Made by a program: the position numbers and the translations under genes. 64,000 nucleotides of DNA, from positions 248,001 through 312,000 of the forward strand of contig NZ_JANUHA010000001.1 in assembly GCF_024753255.1 (NCBI RefSeq), in the 5' to 3' direction. Below, one piece after another: positions 15,121 through 24,281 of this stretch; positions within the stretch are counted from its first letter, which is position 1; each line of letters starts with the position of its first letter. This DNA is from Massilia agri. GTDB taxonomy: Bacteria > Pseudomonadota > Gammaproteobacteria > Burkholderiales > Burkholderiaceae_D. The notes under the pieces were generated by a model that saw nothing but the letters and a program-made list of their open reading frames with translations, did not search any database and was not told where the DNA came from.

Positions 15121-17505
15121 CTAGTCCGGCAGACGGGTGTCGCGTGTCACCATTTCCTGCAGCGTTTCCTTCGACAGCGCGGGACTGAAATAGTAGCCCT
15201 GCATCTCGTCGCACTGGTGCTTGCGCAGGAAGGCGAGCTGCTCGCGGGTCTCGACGCCTTCCGCGATCACCTTGAGCTTGAGGTTGTGGCCGAGCGCGAT
15301 GATAGCGCGGGTGATCACGAGGTGGCCGTCATGTCCGACGTTGCCCAGGAAGGAGCGGTCGATCTTGATGTAGTCGACCGGGAACTTCTGCAGGTGGCTC
15401 AGGCTGGAATAGCCGGTGCCGAAGTCGTCGATCGACAGGCGCACGCCGAGCGCCTTGAGCTGGGCCAGCGCTTCCAGTGCGTCGTCCGGATGGTCCATCA
15501 GCTGGCTTTCCGTGACCTCGAGCTCGAGCTTGCACGGTTCGACGCCGTGGCGCTCCAGGGTGGCCCCCAGGCGGTCGGCGAACTCGCGCTGGCGCAGCTG
15601 GCGCGCCGACAGGTTCACCGAGATCACGAAGTCCTCGATGCCGAGCATCCGCATGGCCTTGAGCGCGCCGCAGGCTTCGTCGATGACCCATTCGCCGAGC
15701 GGCACGATGAGGCCCGTCTCCTCGGCCACGGGAATGAAGCGGTCGGGCGCGATCATGCCATCGACCGGATGGCGCCAGCGTACCAGGGCCTCGGCGCCGA
15801 CCACCTTGCCGGTGCGCAGGTCGACCTTGGGCTGGTAGTCCAGCACCATTTGATGGTCGCGGATTGCGCGGCTCAGGCTCGCTTCCAGCAGCAGGTGCTC
15901 GTGCACGATCTGGTTCAGCTCCTCGGAATAGAACTGGAGGTTGTTCTTGCCGAGGGTCTTGGCGTGGTACATGGCGGCGTCGGCGGCGCGCAAGATCTTG
16001 TCCGAGTTGTCGCCATCGTCGGGGAAGAGGCTGACGCCGATGCTGGTGCCGGGGAAGATCTCCTGGCCGTCGACGTGGACCGGGCGCATGACGCTGCGGC
16101 GCACCCGCTCGAGCAGGTCGGCCAGGCGCTCCCGGCTGGCGACGTGACAGACCAGCAGGACGAATTCGTCGCCGCCGAAGCGGGCGATGGTGTCTTCCTC
16201 GCGCATGTTCTCGCTGAGGCGCCGGGCGACTTCGCGCAGCACCGCGTCGCCGGCCTCGTGGCCGAAGCTGTCGTTGATGTGCTTGAAGTTGTCGAGGTCG
16301 AGGAAGGCCAGTGCGCCGCAGCTCTCGTTGCGCATGGTGTGCTCGATGGCGGTGCGCAGCTTTTCCTGCAGCAGGGTGCGGTTGGCCAGTCCGGTGAGCG
16401 GATCGTGGTGGGCCAGGTGGTGCAGGCGGCGCTCGTAGTGGCGCGCCTCGGTGATGTCGTTGATGACGCCGACGAAGTGCGTGATCTCGCCGTCGAGGTT
16501 GGCCACCGGGTCGATGCGCAGGTCGTTCCAGAAGATCTCGCCGTTCTTGCGCACGTTGCGCAGCACCGCGCGCACGCCCTCCTTGCGCTTGAGGGCCTCG
16601 CGGATGCGGCGCCGCTCGTCGAGGTCGTGGCCGTCGGCGCGCATGAAGCGCGGGTCCTTCCCCTTGATCTCGGCGAAAGGATAGCCGGTGATCTGTTCGA
16701 AGGCCGGGTTGACGTATTCGATGCGGTGCTCGCCCTCCTCGCACTGGGTGATCACGATCGCGTTCAGGCTCGAGGACATGGCGCGCTCGCGCACCAGCAT
16801 CGCGTGCTCGCTGCGCTTGCGCGCCGTGATGTCGACGCCGGTGCCGAACACGCAGGGCACGTTGCCCAGGCTCGAACGGGCGCACTGGAACAGGAAGGTG
16901 GTGCGCTTGCCGTGCTTGCCGATCATCTCGGCTTCGTGCCAGGAGCCGCCCCGCTCGAAGGCGCTCAGGATCTTTTCGACGATCCCCGGACGGTCCTTCT
17001 CGTCGAAGAAGAACTTGACGTTGGTGGTGGGCAGCTCCTCGGCCTGCATCTCGAGCGCTTCCTCGAGCTGGCGGTTCCACAGCAGCAGGTGGCCGCTCTG
17101 GTCGATGACGTAGAACACGCAGGGCAGCGCCTCAATGATGTCGCCTACCGGCAGGTCCTGGATCAGGGCATAGCGCGGCGGCAGCTCGCCGGCGCGCGGG
17201 ATCACGATGACGCTGTAGGTGCCGGGCTGTTCGAGATCGAAGGATTGCGGCGCCACCATCACCCGGACCGGCAGGCGACGGCCGTCGGCGCAGACCAGCA
17301 CGGCCTCGTTCTCGGCGTCGGCGCGTGCCGCCATGCGCGGATGCGTGCCCGGCGGATCGTCGAACTCGATGATGCGTTCGATGGTCATGCCATGGATGGC
17401 GGCCGCGTCGTAGCCGGCCAGCTTTTCGCAAGCCTTGTTCCAGCTGGCGACGGCGCCGGAAGCATCGACGACGAAGACGGCGAGAGGCAGGGGCGAGAGG
17501 TTCAA
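15121..17505 (-). CDS. PAS-PAS-PAS-GGDEF-EAL cyclic-di-GMP turnover protein
   Basis: Bifunctional c-di-GMP signalling protein of about 794 residues with three PAS domains (about 5-95, 115-230 and 240-360). The GGDEF domain has an intact RFGGDEFVLL site and an inhibitory I-site RxxD (REED) five residues upstream. The EAL domain has AEALVRW and DDFGTGYSS motifs, so both activities look possible. There are no membrane segments. The start is uncertain: a TTG at 17505 has GGAGA just upstream and leads straight into the first PAS. An in-frame ATG at 17592 lacks a Shine-Dalgarno and adds a Pro-rich, non-domain sequence. It is divergent from arfB. Confidence 0.88.
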   Translation of the reverse strand: MNLSPLPLAVFVVDASGAVASWNKACEKLAGYDAAAIHGMTIERIIEFDDPPGTHPRMAARADAENEAVLVCADGRRLPVRVMVAPQSFDLEQPGTYSVIVIPRAGELPPRYALIQDLPVGDIIEALPCVFYVIDQSGHLLLWNRQLEEALEMQAEELPTTNVKFFFDEKDRPGIVEKILSAFERGGSWHEAEMIGKHGKRTTFLFQCARSSLGNVPCVFGTGVDITARKRSEHAMLVRERAMSSSLNAIVITQCEEGEHRIEYVNPAFEQITGYPFAEIKGKDPRFMRADGHDLDERRRIREALKRKEGVRAVLRNVRKNGEIFWNDLRIDPVANLDGEITHFVGVINDITEARHYERRLHHLAHHDPLTGLANRTLLQEKLRTAIEHTMRNESCGALAFLDLDNFKHINDSFGHEAGDAVLREVARRLSENMREEDTIARFGGDEFVLLVCHVASRERLADLLERVRRSVMRPVHVDGQEIFPGTSIGVSLFPDDGDNSDKILRAADAAMYHAKTLGKNNLQFYSEELNQIVHEHLLLEASLSRAIRDHQMVLDYQPKVDLRTGKVVGAEALVRWRHPVDGMIAPDRFIPVAEETGLIVPLGEWVIDEACGALKAMRMLGIEDFVISVNLSARQLRQREFADRLGATLERHGVEPCKLELEVTESQLMDHPDDALEALAQLKALGVRLSIDDFGTGYSSLSHLQKFPVDYIKIDRSFLGNVGHDGHLVITRAIIALGHNLKLKVIAEGVETREQLAFLRKHQCDEMQGYYFSPALSKETLQEMVTRDTRLPD

Positions 17506-17699
17506 GGGGTCTCCAGCGTGTCCAGGTATCCAGGCTCTCCAGGCCGGTGGGACCGGCGCTGCGGGCTTGCAGTGGTCAATCCGTAAATACATGATAGCGC
17601 AGCAATCCGTCGCAAGCGAATGCCCGCTGTTGTCGTGCGGCACAGGGCACGGAGCGCCGCGGGCCGTACAATGCGGCCTGGGCGGATACAGGACAGAAG

Positions 17700-18095
17700 A
17701 TGGCAACGATCAATCCGGCGGAAGTCGAGTTCAGCGCGATCCGGGCGCAAGGCCCGGGCGGGCAGAACGTCAACAAGGTCTCGTGCGCGGTGCATGCGCG
17801 CTTCGACGTGGCGGCCTCGTCCTTGCCGGACCACATCAAGGAGCGCCTGCTGGCGCTGCGCGACGGACGCATCACCCAGGAAGGCGTGATCGTGCTGAAA
17901 GCCCAGGCCTCGCGCAGCCTGGAACAGAACAAGCTCGACGCCTTGCGGCGCCTGCAGGAGCTGGTCGACGAGGCCGGCGTGGTGCGTGCCGTGCGCCGCC
18001 CCACCCGCCCGACCCGCGGCTCCCAGCTGCGGCGCCTGGACGCCAAGGCGCGAAGCGGCCGCATCAAGGCGCTGCGCGGCAAGGTCGGCGACTAG
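17700..18095 (+). CDS. arfB: Alternative ribosome-rescue factor ArfB (peptidyl-tRNA hydrolase, YaeJ)
   Basis: Codon-independent release factor of 131 residues that hydrolyses peptidyl-tRNA on stalled ribosomes. The GGQ motif lies at about residues 20-22 (AQGPGGQNVNKV), within the release-factor catalytic fold. A basic C-terminal tail (RRPTRPTRGSQLRRLDAKARS) would enter the empty mRNA channel. The last 103 bp of the gene are repeated downstream, see the repeat entries. Confidence 0.95.
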   Translation: MATINPAEVEFSAIRAQGPGGQNVNKVSCAVHARFDVAASSLPDHIKERLLALRDGRITQEGVIVLKAQASRSLEQNKLDALRRLQELVDEAGVVRAVRRPTRPTRGSQLRRLDAKARSGRIKALRGKVGD

Positions 18096-18220
18096 CGCGG
18101 ACTTTCCCCCTTGGTGTCACCCCTTGGTGTCAGGTCTGACAATCGGACACGGCCTCGTCATTGGCAGCCGGGCCTATGGTTGAGACCGTGTCTAAATGTC
18201 AGACCTGACACCGGGGTTGC
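17993..18220 (+). repeat. Tandem duplication unit, copy 1 (arfB 3' end plus palindromic element)
   Basis: This 228-bp unit begins inside arfB and contains its last 103 bp, then CCCTTGGTGTCA twice, then an 87-bp palindrome (18126-18212). The palindrome's outer arms are GGTGTCAGGTCTGACA and TGTCAGACCTGACACC. The next 228 bp repeat it almost exactly. Confidence 0.9.
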
Positions 18221-18448
18221 GCGCCGCCCCACCCGCCCGACCCGCGGCTCCCAGCTGCGGCGCCTGGACGCCAAGGCGCGAAGCGGCCGCATCAAGGCGC
18301 TGCGCGGCAAGGTCGGCGACTAGCGCGGGCTTTCCCCCTTGGTGTCACCCCTTGGTGTCAGGTCTGACAATCGGACACGGCCTCGTCATTGGCAGCCGGG
18401 CCTATGGTTGAGACCGTGTCTAAATGTCAGACCTGACACCGGGGTTGC
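18221..18448 (+). repeat. Tandem duplication unit, copy 2, with a truncated arfB fragment
   Basis: This is a near-identical copy of 17993-18220, offset by exactly 228 bp, with one difference seen (GCGGGC for GCGGAC after the stop). It carries a dead 103-bp arfB 3' fragment (18221-18323) with no start codon, and a second palindrome (18354-18440). Confidence 0.9.
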
Positions 18449-18477
18449 GGCAAGGTCGGCGACTAGCGCGGACTTTC
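18447..18477 (+). repeat. Third, 31-bp copy of the arfB 3' end
   Basis: These 31 bp repeat 18076-18106, covering the last codons and stop of arfB plus 11 bp. The two palindromic elements are therefore flanked by direct repeats of the arfB end. Confidence 0.8.
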
Positions 18478-18529
18478 TCAGGCGCGGTATCATCGGAGGA
18501 CTCCTGCTCAACCATTTTGCCTGGACAGC

Positions 18530-19240
18530 ATGAACCCGTTCGACCTCTCCCCTTCCCTGCATGCGGCACTGGACCGGCCGGTCTGGTCGTCCCTGAACGG
18601 CGGCCATCGCCATCTCGCCCTCGGCGGACCGCTGGCGCAGCGCTACCCGCGCGACATCGGGCCCTTCGCCGCGCTGGCGAGCGAGGATCCGCCTGCCTGG
18701 ATGGCGCTGGCGGAGTTGCTGCTACCGGGCGAGGCGGCCATGCTGGTGACGCCGGGCCCGGCCGCGGCGCCGGCGGACGCGGGGCTGGTCTCGACGCCGC
18801 TCGAGCCGGTGCTGCAGATGGCGGCCACGCGCGAGTTGCCGGCCTCGTCCCTGCCCTTCGCGGTACTGGGCGAAGCGGATGTGGAAGCGATGCGCGTGCT
18901 TGCCGGGCTGACCAATCCGGGACCGTTTGCCGCGCGTACCCATCAACTCGGCGAATTCATCGGCATCCGCGAAGGCGGGGAGCTGGCCGCGATGACGGGA
19001 GAGCGGATGCGCCCGGATGGTGCGATCGAGGTGAGCGCCGTCTGCGTGCATCCGGCGTACCGGGGAAAGGCCTATGCGCGCCACCTGCTGGCGGAGCGGA
19101 CCCGGCGCATTGCGGCTGGCGGCCGCCTGCCTTTCCTGCACGTCTATCCCAGCAACCGTGGTGCGATCGCGCTGTACGAATCGCTGGGCTATGTGGTGCG
19201 TAATCAGTTGCACCTGACGCGGGTGATGCGGGCCGGCTAA
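18530..19240 (+). CDS. GNAT-family N-acetyltransferase (FR47-like)
   Basis: A 236-residue protein. The C-terminal half (about 130-232) has the acetyl-CoA binding motif VCVHPAYRGKAYARHLL, which is motif A (Q/RxxGxG/A-like), and the late-domain pattern YPSNRGAIALYESLGY of the FR47 subgroup. The N-terminal half is a divergent GNAT-like fold. The acceptor is unknown. It lies right after the arfB duplication and in the same direction, but with its own upstream region. Confidence 0.88.
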   Translation: MNPFDLSPSLHAALDRPVWSSLNGGHRHLALGGPLAQRYPRDIGPFAALASEDPPAWMALAELLLPGEAAMLVTPGPAAAPADAGLVSTPLEPVLQMAATRELPASSLPFAVLGEADVEAMRVLAGLTNPGPFAARTHQLGEFIGIREGGELAAMTGERMRPDGAIEVSAVCVHPAYRGKAYARHLLAERTRRIAAGGRLPFLHVYPSNRGAIALYESLGYVVRNQLHLTRVMRAG

Positions 19241-19247
19241 GGCGGAT

Positions 19248-19700
19248 TCAGGTGCGCAGGAGCTGGAGCAGCTGCTCGATGCGGTAGGGCTTGGCGAGGA
19301 AGAGGCGCTTGAGCGGCTGCCCCCGGGTCATGTCTGGCGCCATATAGCCCGATGCCAGTACGACCTTTACTTTAGGATATTGCTCGTCGATCTGCTCGGC
19401 CAGTTCGAGGCCGTTCATGCCGGGCATCATGACATCGCTGACCACGGCGTCGATGTCGGGATGGGCGGCCAGCATGCGCAGGGCATCGGCGGCCGAATAG
19501 GCGACGATGGCTTCCAGTCCATGGGCCGCCAGCAGGACTTCGGCCATGTCTGCGACGTCGGGCTCGTCGTCGACGACCAGCACCTTGCGAACGCGGCCTA
19601 CCTCCCCCTCCGCATCCTGCCTGGACACGGGGGCGCCGCGGGGCCCCAGGGGCGGCTGCCCCTTGCCCACAAACATGCGGCTATGCATTGCTCCAAACAC
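19248..19700 (-). CDS. Stand-alone receiver-domain protein (CheY-like)
   Basis: A 150-residue single-domain response regulator. The receiver runs from RKVLVVDDEPDVADMAEVLL to the end, with phospho-Asp in AVVSDVMMPGMNG and Lys in FLAKPYRIEQL. There is no output domain. The GTG start at 19700 was chosen because GGAGGACAA precedes it; ATGs at 19688 and 19676 are alternatives. The N-terminal 38 residues are unordered. Such proteins usually relay phosphate from hybrid kinases encoded elsewhere. Confidence 0.85.
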   Translation of the reverse strand: MFGAMHSRMFVGKGQPPLGPRGAPVSRQDAEGEVGRVRKVLVVDDEPDVADMAEVLLAAHGLEAIVAYSAADALRMLAAHPDIDAVVSDVMMPGMNGLELAEQIDEQYPKVKVVLASGYMAPDMTRGQPLKRLFLAKPYRIEQLLQLLRT

Positions 19701-19850
19701 TTGTCCTCCGTCGTGGAATTGCTGGCTGTCCGCGCATGACTGCGCATGCGGCGGATGGGCATAGTATCAGACAAGATGGGTAATCGAAGCGCCCGGTTAA
19801 CGCCGCGGACGCGAGATGCGGCGCAGAACGAGTGGCGGGCATTCTCCCTG

Positions 19851-21239
19851 CTAAACGATGCCGAACATGTAATACAGGGCGATCACCAGCAGTACGGCCG
19901 AGGTGGCGACCAGGACCGTCACCATGAAGATATCCCGGTAGGATTGCCGGTGCGTCAGCCCCGTCACAGCAAGCAGGGTAATGACCGCACCGTTGTGCGG
20001 CAGGGTATCCATGCCGCCGCTGGCCATCGATGCCACACGGTGCAGCACTTCCATTGGAATATGTGCTTCCCTGGCGGCGGCGATGAACGTATCGGACAGC
20101 GCTGCCAACGCGATGCTCATGCCTCCGGAAGCGGAACCGGTGATGCCTGCGAGAACACTCACACTCACCGCTTCGTTGATCAAAGGATTCGGCACGCGTT
20201 CGAGGGCGGCGGTAATGCTCGAGAAACCTGGCAAGGCGGCGATCACCGCGCCAAAGCCGTATTCGGATGCCGTGTTCAGCGATGCAAGCAGGGCGCCCGC
20301 CACTGCGCTGCTGGAGCCTTCGGCGAAACGTGACGCGACGGAGCGGAAGGCAAACAGCAGGATCCAGGCGATACCGGCGAGCAGCGCGCCTTCCACCGCC
20401 CAGATCGCGACCATGGGCGTGACTTCCACGACCAATGGCTGACCGCCCGGCTCGAGCGTGACCGTGCTGCCGAAATACAGCGGGATCAGGTGGGTAAACA
20501 ATGCGTTCAGCACGCCGACGACGACAAGGGGGGAGATGGCGAGCAGCGGATGGGGCAAGCTCAGGTCCGGAAACGTTTCAGGCTCGTTGCGGTGCCCCTC
20601 CCCGTATCCCTCGCCCTTGCGCGCGGCCTGGCGACGGCGGGACTCCAGGTAGAGCACCCCCACCGCGACAATGAAGACCGAACCGGCCAATCCGAGGAAG
20701 GGTGCGGCCCAGGTGCTGGTCGCAAAGAAGGTCGTTGGGATGATGTTCTGGATCTGGGGCGAGCCCGGCATGGCGGCCATGGTGAAGGTAAATGCGCCGA
20801 GGGCGATGGTGGCCGGTATCAGCCGTTTGGGAATATCGCCTTGCCGGAACATTTCAGCCGCAAATGGATAGACCGCGAAGACGACCACGAACAGGGAGAC
20901 GCCACCGTAGGTGAGCACCGCGCATACGAGGACGATGGAAAGAATGGCCCGCTGGCGTCCCACTGCCTGGATAACGGCTTTGACAATTGCTTGGGAGAAC
21001 CCCGACAGCTCGATCAGCTTGCCGAATACCGCTCCCAGCACGAATACGGGAAAATACAGCTTGACGAAAGCGACCAGCTTTTCCATGAAGACGCCGCTGA
21101 ACATGGCCGGCACGGATGCGGGATCGGTCACGAGCACGCCAAGCATGGCGCAGACCGGGGCGAACAGGATGACGCTGTAGCCGCGGTAGGCGGCCAGCAT
21201 CAGTAGCGCCAGGGCAGAGAGGACGACCAGGACTTCCAT
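19851..21239 (-). CDS. GntP-family permease (gluconate/hydroxy-acid:H+ symporter type)
   Basis: Inner-membrane secondary transporter of 462 residues with about 12 hydrophobic segments. Family marks are FGKLIELSGFSQAIVKAVI, LTYGGVSLFVVVFAVYPFA, MPGSPQIQNIIPTTFF and ALLASLNTASEYGFGAVIA. GntP-type carriers move gluconate, other sugar acids or 3-hydroxybutyrate; the substrate is not predictable here. The ATG at 21239 has GGAGC 8 bp upstream and begins directly with TM1. An upstream in-frame extension of 29 codons is not credible. No sugar-acid catabolic gene is adjacent. Confidence 0.9.
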   Translation of the reverse strand: MEVLVVLSALALLMLAAYRGYSVILFAPVCAMLGVLVTDPASVPAMFSGVFMEKLVAFVKLYFPVFVLGAVFGKLIELSGFSQAIVKAVIQAVGRQRAILSIVLVCAVLTYGGVSLFVVVFAVYPFAAEMFRQGDIPKRLIPATIALGAFTFTMAAMPGSPQIQNIIPTTFFATSTWAAPFLGLAGSVFIVAVGVLYLESRRRQAARKGEGYGEGHRNEPETFPDLSLPHPLLAISPLVVVGVLNALFTHLIPLYFGSTVTLEPGGQPLVVEVTPMVAIWAVEGALLAGIAWILLFAFRSVASRFAEGSSSAVAGALLASLNTASEYGFGAVIAALPGFSSITAALERVPNPLINEAVSVSVLAGITGSASGGMSIALAALSDTFIAAAREAHIPMEVLHRVASMASGGMDTLPHNGAVITLLAVTGLTHRQSYRDIFMVTVLVATSAVLLVIALYYMFGIV

Positions 21240-21361
21240 GTGCGATGCTCCTTGCAAGATTGGCGGCGGATGAGTGAACGCAAGTATATCCATCCCTGGC
21301 GGCAGCACGGCCGAGACGAGGGACACTGGCGTACACCGGCCGACTGCGCTACCCTTGCCGC

Positions 21362-21901
21362 ATGCATGCCGGACATCCCATCCATACCCTCGAATTGCAC
21401 GTGCGCGAAGCGGGACAGCTTTTCAATTCACTCGATCCCTCGCCCTTCCTCAACAAGGACCTCGACCGGACCTGCGAAGCCTATATCGAAAGCTGGGCGC
21501 TGGCCCTGCCTCACGAGAGCCGCCTGCACCTGAGTATACGCGTGGAACGGCTCGATTCCGCGGAGCAAACCAGCGAACTGCTGTCGGAGGCGATCCATAA
21601 TTATTACGGCTACAAGACCGAACTGGTGCGTTCCGAACTGCGCCAACTGCTGCGCCAGGGCCGCACCAGTCTGGCGATCGGCCTGGCATTTGTATGCGCC
21701 TGCCTGCTGCTCGCCGAGCTTGCGGTGACCGTCATGACGGGGCCCGCCAGGTCGATCATCCGCGAAAGCCTGACCATCATCGGGTGGGTCGCAATGTGGC
21801 GGCCGGTACAGATCTTCCTGTACGACTGGTGGCCGCTCAAAGGCCGCATCCGGGTGTTCGACAACCTGAGCTTCGCACGCATCACTGTCGTCCAGGCCTG
21901 A
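21362..21901 (+). CDS. Conserved hypothetical membrane protein
   Basis: A 179-residue protein with a soluble N-terminus (about 1-100: HTLELHVREAGQLFNSLDPSPF), an amphipathic Arg/Leu helix and two hydrophobic segments (about 103-125 and 133-150), then a short soluble tail. The N-terminal pattern with LFNSLDPSPF is one I associate with a conserved proteobacterial family of unknown function. It is divergent from the GntP gene and convergent with imuB. Confidence 0.75.
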   Translation: MHAGHPIHTLELHVREAGQLFNSLDPSPFLNKDLDRTCEAYIESWALALPHESRLHLSIRVERLDSAEQTSELLSEAIHNYYGYKTELVRSELRQLLRQGRTSLAIGLAFVCACLLLAELAVTVMTGPARSIIRESLTIIGWVAMWRPVQIFLYDWWPLKGRIRVFDNLSFARITVVQA

Positions 21902-21932
21902 TATAGCTGTATTGCCTGAAAGTACGCCCCCG

Positions 21933-23453
21933 CTATCCGAACAGACCATGCAAATACCAGCGCGGCTCGGCATCCGCGCCGGACCCGACGATGCGTTCGC
22001 GGTAGATCCAGTACAGCGTATGGTCCTGCCCTTCCGCGATGAAATAGTCGCGCGTCTGCGTCTCGCTCCACCAGCCCGCCTCGATGCGCTCGGGTGTCGA
22101 GGCGACCTTGAGCGGCGAACCATAGAAAGGCCGGTGGTTGCGCATCAGGAGTGCGATCGGCTTGGCCAGCAGCCAGCTCGGGCGCGGCAGGCTGGCCACA
22201 TCCGGCGGCAGGCGCGCTGCGCGCTCGGAGGGCCGCACCTTCTGCTGCACCGGCACCCATTCGTTGGCGACCTCGGGCCGATAGTCGGCCTGCGGCAGCG
22301 CCTGCAGCACGTTTTCCGGCCCCAGGCGCGCCACCAGCAGCTCGAGCATGCGCATGCGATCTTCTTCCGTGCCGCCGGGTTCGGGAAACAGCGACTCCGT
22401 GGGCGGCGCCATGGCCCGCACCTGCAGCGCTTCCAGCGCCAGCCCGATCACGGGTGCGGGTAATTCCTGCTTGGCCAGGCGTTCCTTCAGCAGGCGCATC
22501 AGGTGCTCGTCGCGCCAGGTGGGCTCGGCCAGGGCGATCTCGAGCGGCGTGGGCGGCATCGCCACCCTCCCCCGTTCGTGCTCCATCAGCAGGGTGATGC
22601 GCTCGACCGCGAATTGGCGCGCGCACAGCCAGCCGACCAGCTGCAGCACCAGGTGCCCGGCGCCGGCCAGGAGCAGGTCGGCCTGCTCGATGCGGTCGAA
22701 CAGTTCGAGCCGGGCCCGGAAGCTCTCGGGCGGCGCCACCCAGTCGAACAGTTCCGGGCACAGGCCGTAGGCGGCGTCGAGCATGTCGAGCAGCTCGCGT
22801 CCGCAGCGGCGCTGCAGTCCGGGACGCGGCAAGCGGCGCAGCTCGCCCAGGCGCTCGCAGCCCAGGCCTTCGAACCAGGCCGCGTACAGCCGCGCCGGCG
22901 GCAGCAGCGCCACCGGCAGGCGGTCGAGCCGGCGTTCGAGCGAGGCCATGCGCAGGGAACGTCCCGGCACACGGCCGTACGCCCCGCCACGCCCGCCGTG
23001 CTGCCCGCCGTAACGCGCCAGCAACCAGGCCGCGCGCGCCGTGGGCGCACAGCTGACCGCGGCGGTGAAGCCGAGCGCGCGCAGGCTGGCGCGAACTCGT
23101 GCACACAGGGCCCGGATGCCGCCGAACAGGCGCAGGCTGGCGCCGATGTCCATCAACAGCGTCGCCTCCTCGGCCAAGGCCACCTGGGGCGTGTACTGCA
23201 GCATCGCCAGCGCCACCGCGTCCAGGGCCTCGGCCTCGCGCGCCGGGTCGCGCTCGTACAGGCGCGCCTCGGGCAGGAGCATCAGGACGCCGCCGCGCCG
23301 CATGCCGCGCCCGATGCCGGCCGCGCGCGCCGCCGGCGAGAGGGCCAGCACGCGCTCCTGCTCCAGCACCACGCTGCCGGGGTCACTGCACCAGTTGGGG
23401 CTGAAGACCTCGAGCGGCAGCTGGGACAGGGACAGGCCGATCCACAAACGCAT
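21933..23453 (-). CDS. imuB: ImuB-like catalytically inactive Y-family polymerase homologue
   Basis: SOS mutasome hub of 506 residues. It has the Y-family fold (palm in the first 160 residues, then fingers and helix-hairpin-helix region) but lacks the acidic triad needed for polymerisation, as in ImuB. ImuB normally tethers ImuA and the error-prone polymerase DnaE2 to the beta clamp. The start MRLWIGLSLSQLPLEVFSP is family-like. It overlaps the end of imuA by 71 bp and has no Shine-Dalgarno of its own, so it probably relies on translational coupling. No dnaE2/imuC follows: the next gene is convergent. Confidence 0.88.
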   Translation of the reverse strand: MRLWIGLSLSQLPLEVFSPNWCSDPGSVVLEQERVLALSPAARAAGIGRGMRRGGVLMLLPEARLYERDPAREAEALDAVALAMLQYTPQVALAEEATLLMDIGASLRLFGGIRALCARVRASLRALGFTAAVSCAPTARAAWLLARYGGQHGGRGGAYGRVPGRSLRMASLERRLDRLPVALLPPARLYAAWFEGLGCERLGELRRLPRPGLQRRCGRELLDMLDAAYGLCPELFDWVAPPESFRARLELFDRIEQADLLLAGAGHLVLQLVGWLCARQFAVERITLLMEHERGRVAMPPTPLEIALAEPTWRDEHLMRLLKERLAKQELPAPVIGLALEALQVRAMAPPTESLFPEPGGTEEDRMRMLELLVARLGPENVLQALPQADYRPEVANEWVPVQQKVRPSERAARLPPDVASLPRPSWLLAKPIALLMRNHRPFYGSPLKVASTPERIEAGWWSETQTRDYFIAEGQDHTLYWIYRERIVGSGADAEPRWYLHGLFG

Positions 23454-24090
23454 GTCGTTGCAATAAAGAAGGAGTAAGGGGCAGGAACAGCGGCGCGTCG
23501 CGCTGCGGTCCCCGGCGTTTGACGAAGTCGATGCTCATGCCGCCGGCCGCCGGGCGCAGCGCCAGGCGCAGCGGCGCGGGTGAAGCGTCTTGCGCCGCGG
23601 CCAGCGGGCGCAGCATGAAGAACAGGGTTTCGCCATGCTGGGCCGCCAGGTGCAGGCGGCGCAGGCTTTCGCCGCGCACATGGTTGGCCCAGAACAGCAA
23701 GGCGCCGCAACTGCCGCTACGCAGCACCTGTTCGGCCGCCCACAGGGCGTCGGCGCTGCGTTGCGTACGCAGCCATAGCAGTTGCGAGGGCGGCAGGCCC
23801 AGCGCGGCCAGCGCCAGGGCTTGCGGCGGATGCGGCGGCTGCAGCAGGACGATGCGGCGCTCGGCGCAGGCCTGCAGGGCCGGGCGCAGCAGGCGCATCT
23901 CGCCGATGCCGGGCTGCTGCTGCAGCAGTTCGACGAGGGTGCCGACCGGCCAGCCGCCGCCGGGCAGCTGGGACGAGAGCGGCGCATGCCCGGTATCGAC
24001 GCAGCGCGTGCTGCCCCGCGCCAGCTGCGATGCCCGCCAGAGCGCAGGATGCAATGTCTCCGGCGCAGTGGAAATGGATGAGCAAATCAT
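23383..24090 (-). CDS. imuA: ImuA-like translesion-synthesis accessory protein (RecA/SulA-like)
   Basis: A 235-residue protein. From the chosen ATG it begins with HPALWRASQLA and has the family motif GGGWPVGTLVELLQQQPGIGE, a RecA-like fold with a degraded P-loop. It then has RIVLLQPPHPPQALALAALGL and LLFWANHVRGESLRRLHLAAQ. It is the first gene of an imuA-imuB operon and is directly preceded by an exact LexA site at 24108-24127. A longer in-frame start at 24150 would lie upstream of the operator and is rejected. Confidence 0.88.
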   Translation of the reverse strand: MICSSISTAPETLHPALWRASQLARGSTRCVDTGHAPLSSQLPGGGWPVGTLVELLQQQPGIGEMRLLRPALQACAERRIVLLQPPHPPQALALAALGLPPSQLLWLRTQRSADALWAAEQVLRSGSCGALLFWANHVRGESLRRLHLAAQHGETLFFMLRPLAAAQDASPAPLRLALRPAAGGMSIDFVKRRGPQRDAPLFLPLTPSLLQRHAFVDRPVPVPAAARGLQPQLVQ

Positions 24091-24107
24091 AGGGTGTTGG
24101 CAAAATA

Positions 24108-24127
24108 TACTGTATAAACATACAGTA
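24108..24127. promoter_or_regulatory. LexA (SOS) box of imuAB
   Basis: TACTGTATAAACATACAGTA is a near-perfect palindrome that matches CTGT-N8-ACAG exactly. On the imuA strand TATATT follows directly, a plausible -10, so LexA would block the promoter. It ends 18 bp before the imuA start codon. Confidence 0.93.
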
Positions 24128-24281
24128 CTCGCTGAGCCCGGATTTGGCAAGGTGTATTCAAACAGGCTATACCAGTTACCGATTGGTATTGACAGAAGCT
24201 AAAGGTGCCGCATCCTCCTGAAAGTCAGGCCTGGCGCGGAAAACGTGGAATAATGTTGGCTTCTTCATTAGCAGCAAGACA

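Noticed and set aside
17993..18477. CRISPR array suspected from repeated blocks
   Set aside because: Only two long units without spacers; they are a tandem duplication of the arfB end.
18096..18529. A functional second arfB gene
   Set aside because: The copy lacks its first 293 bp, including the GGQ motif and the start codon.
21902..21932. Search for dnaE2 next to imuB
   Set aside because: Only 31 bp separate imuB from the convergent hypothetical gene; no polymerase sequence is there.
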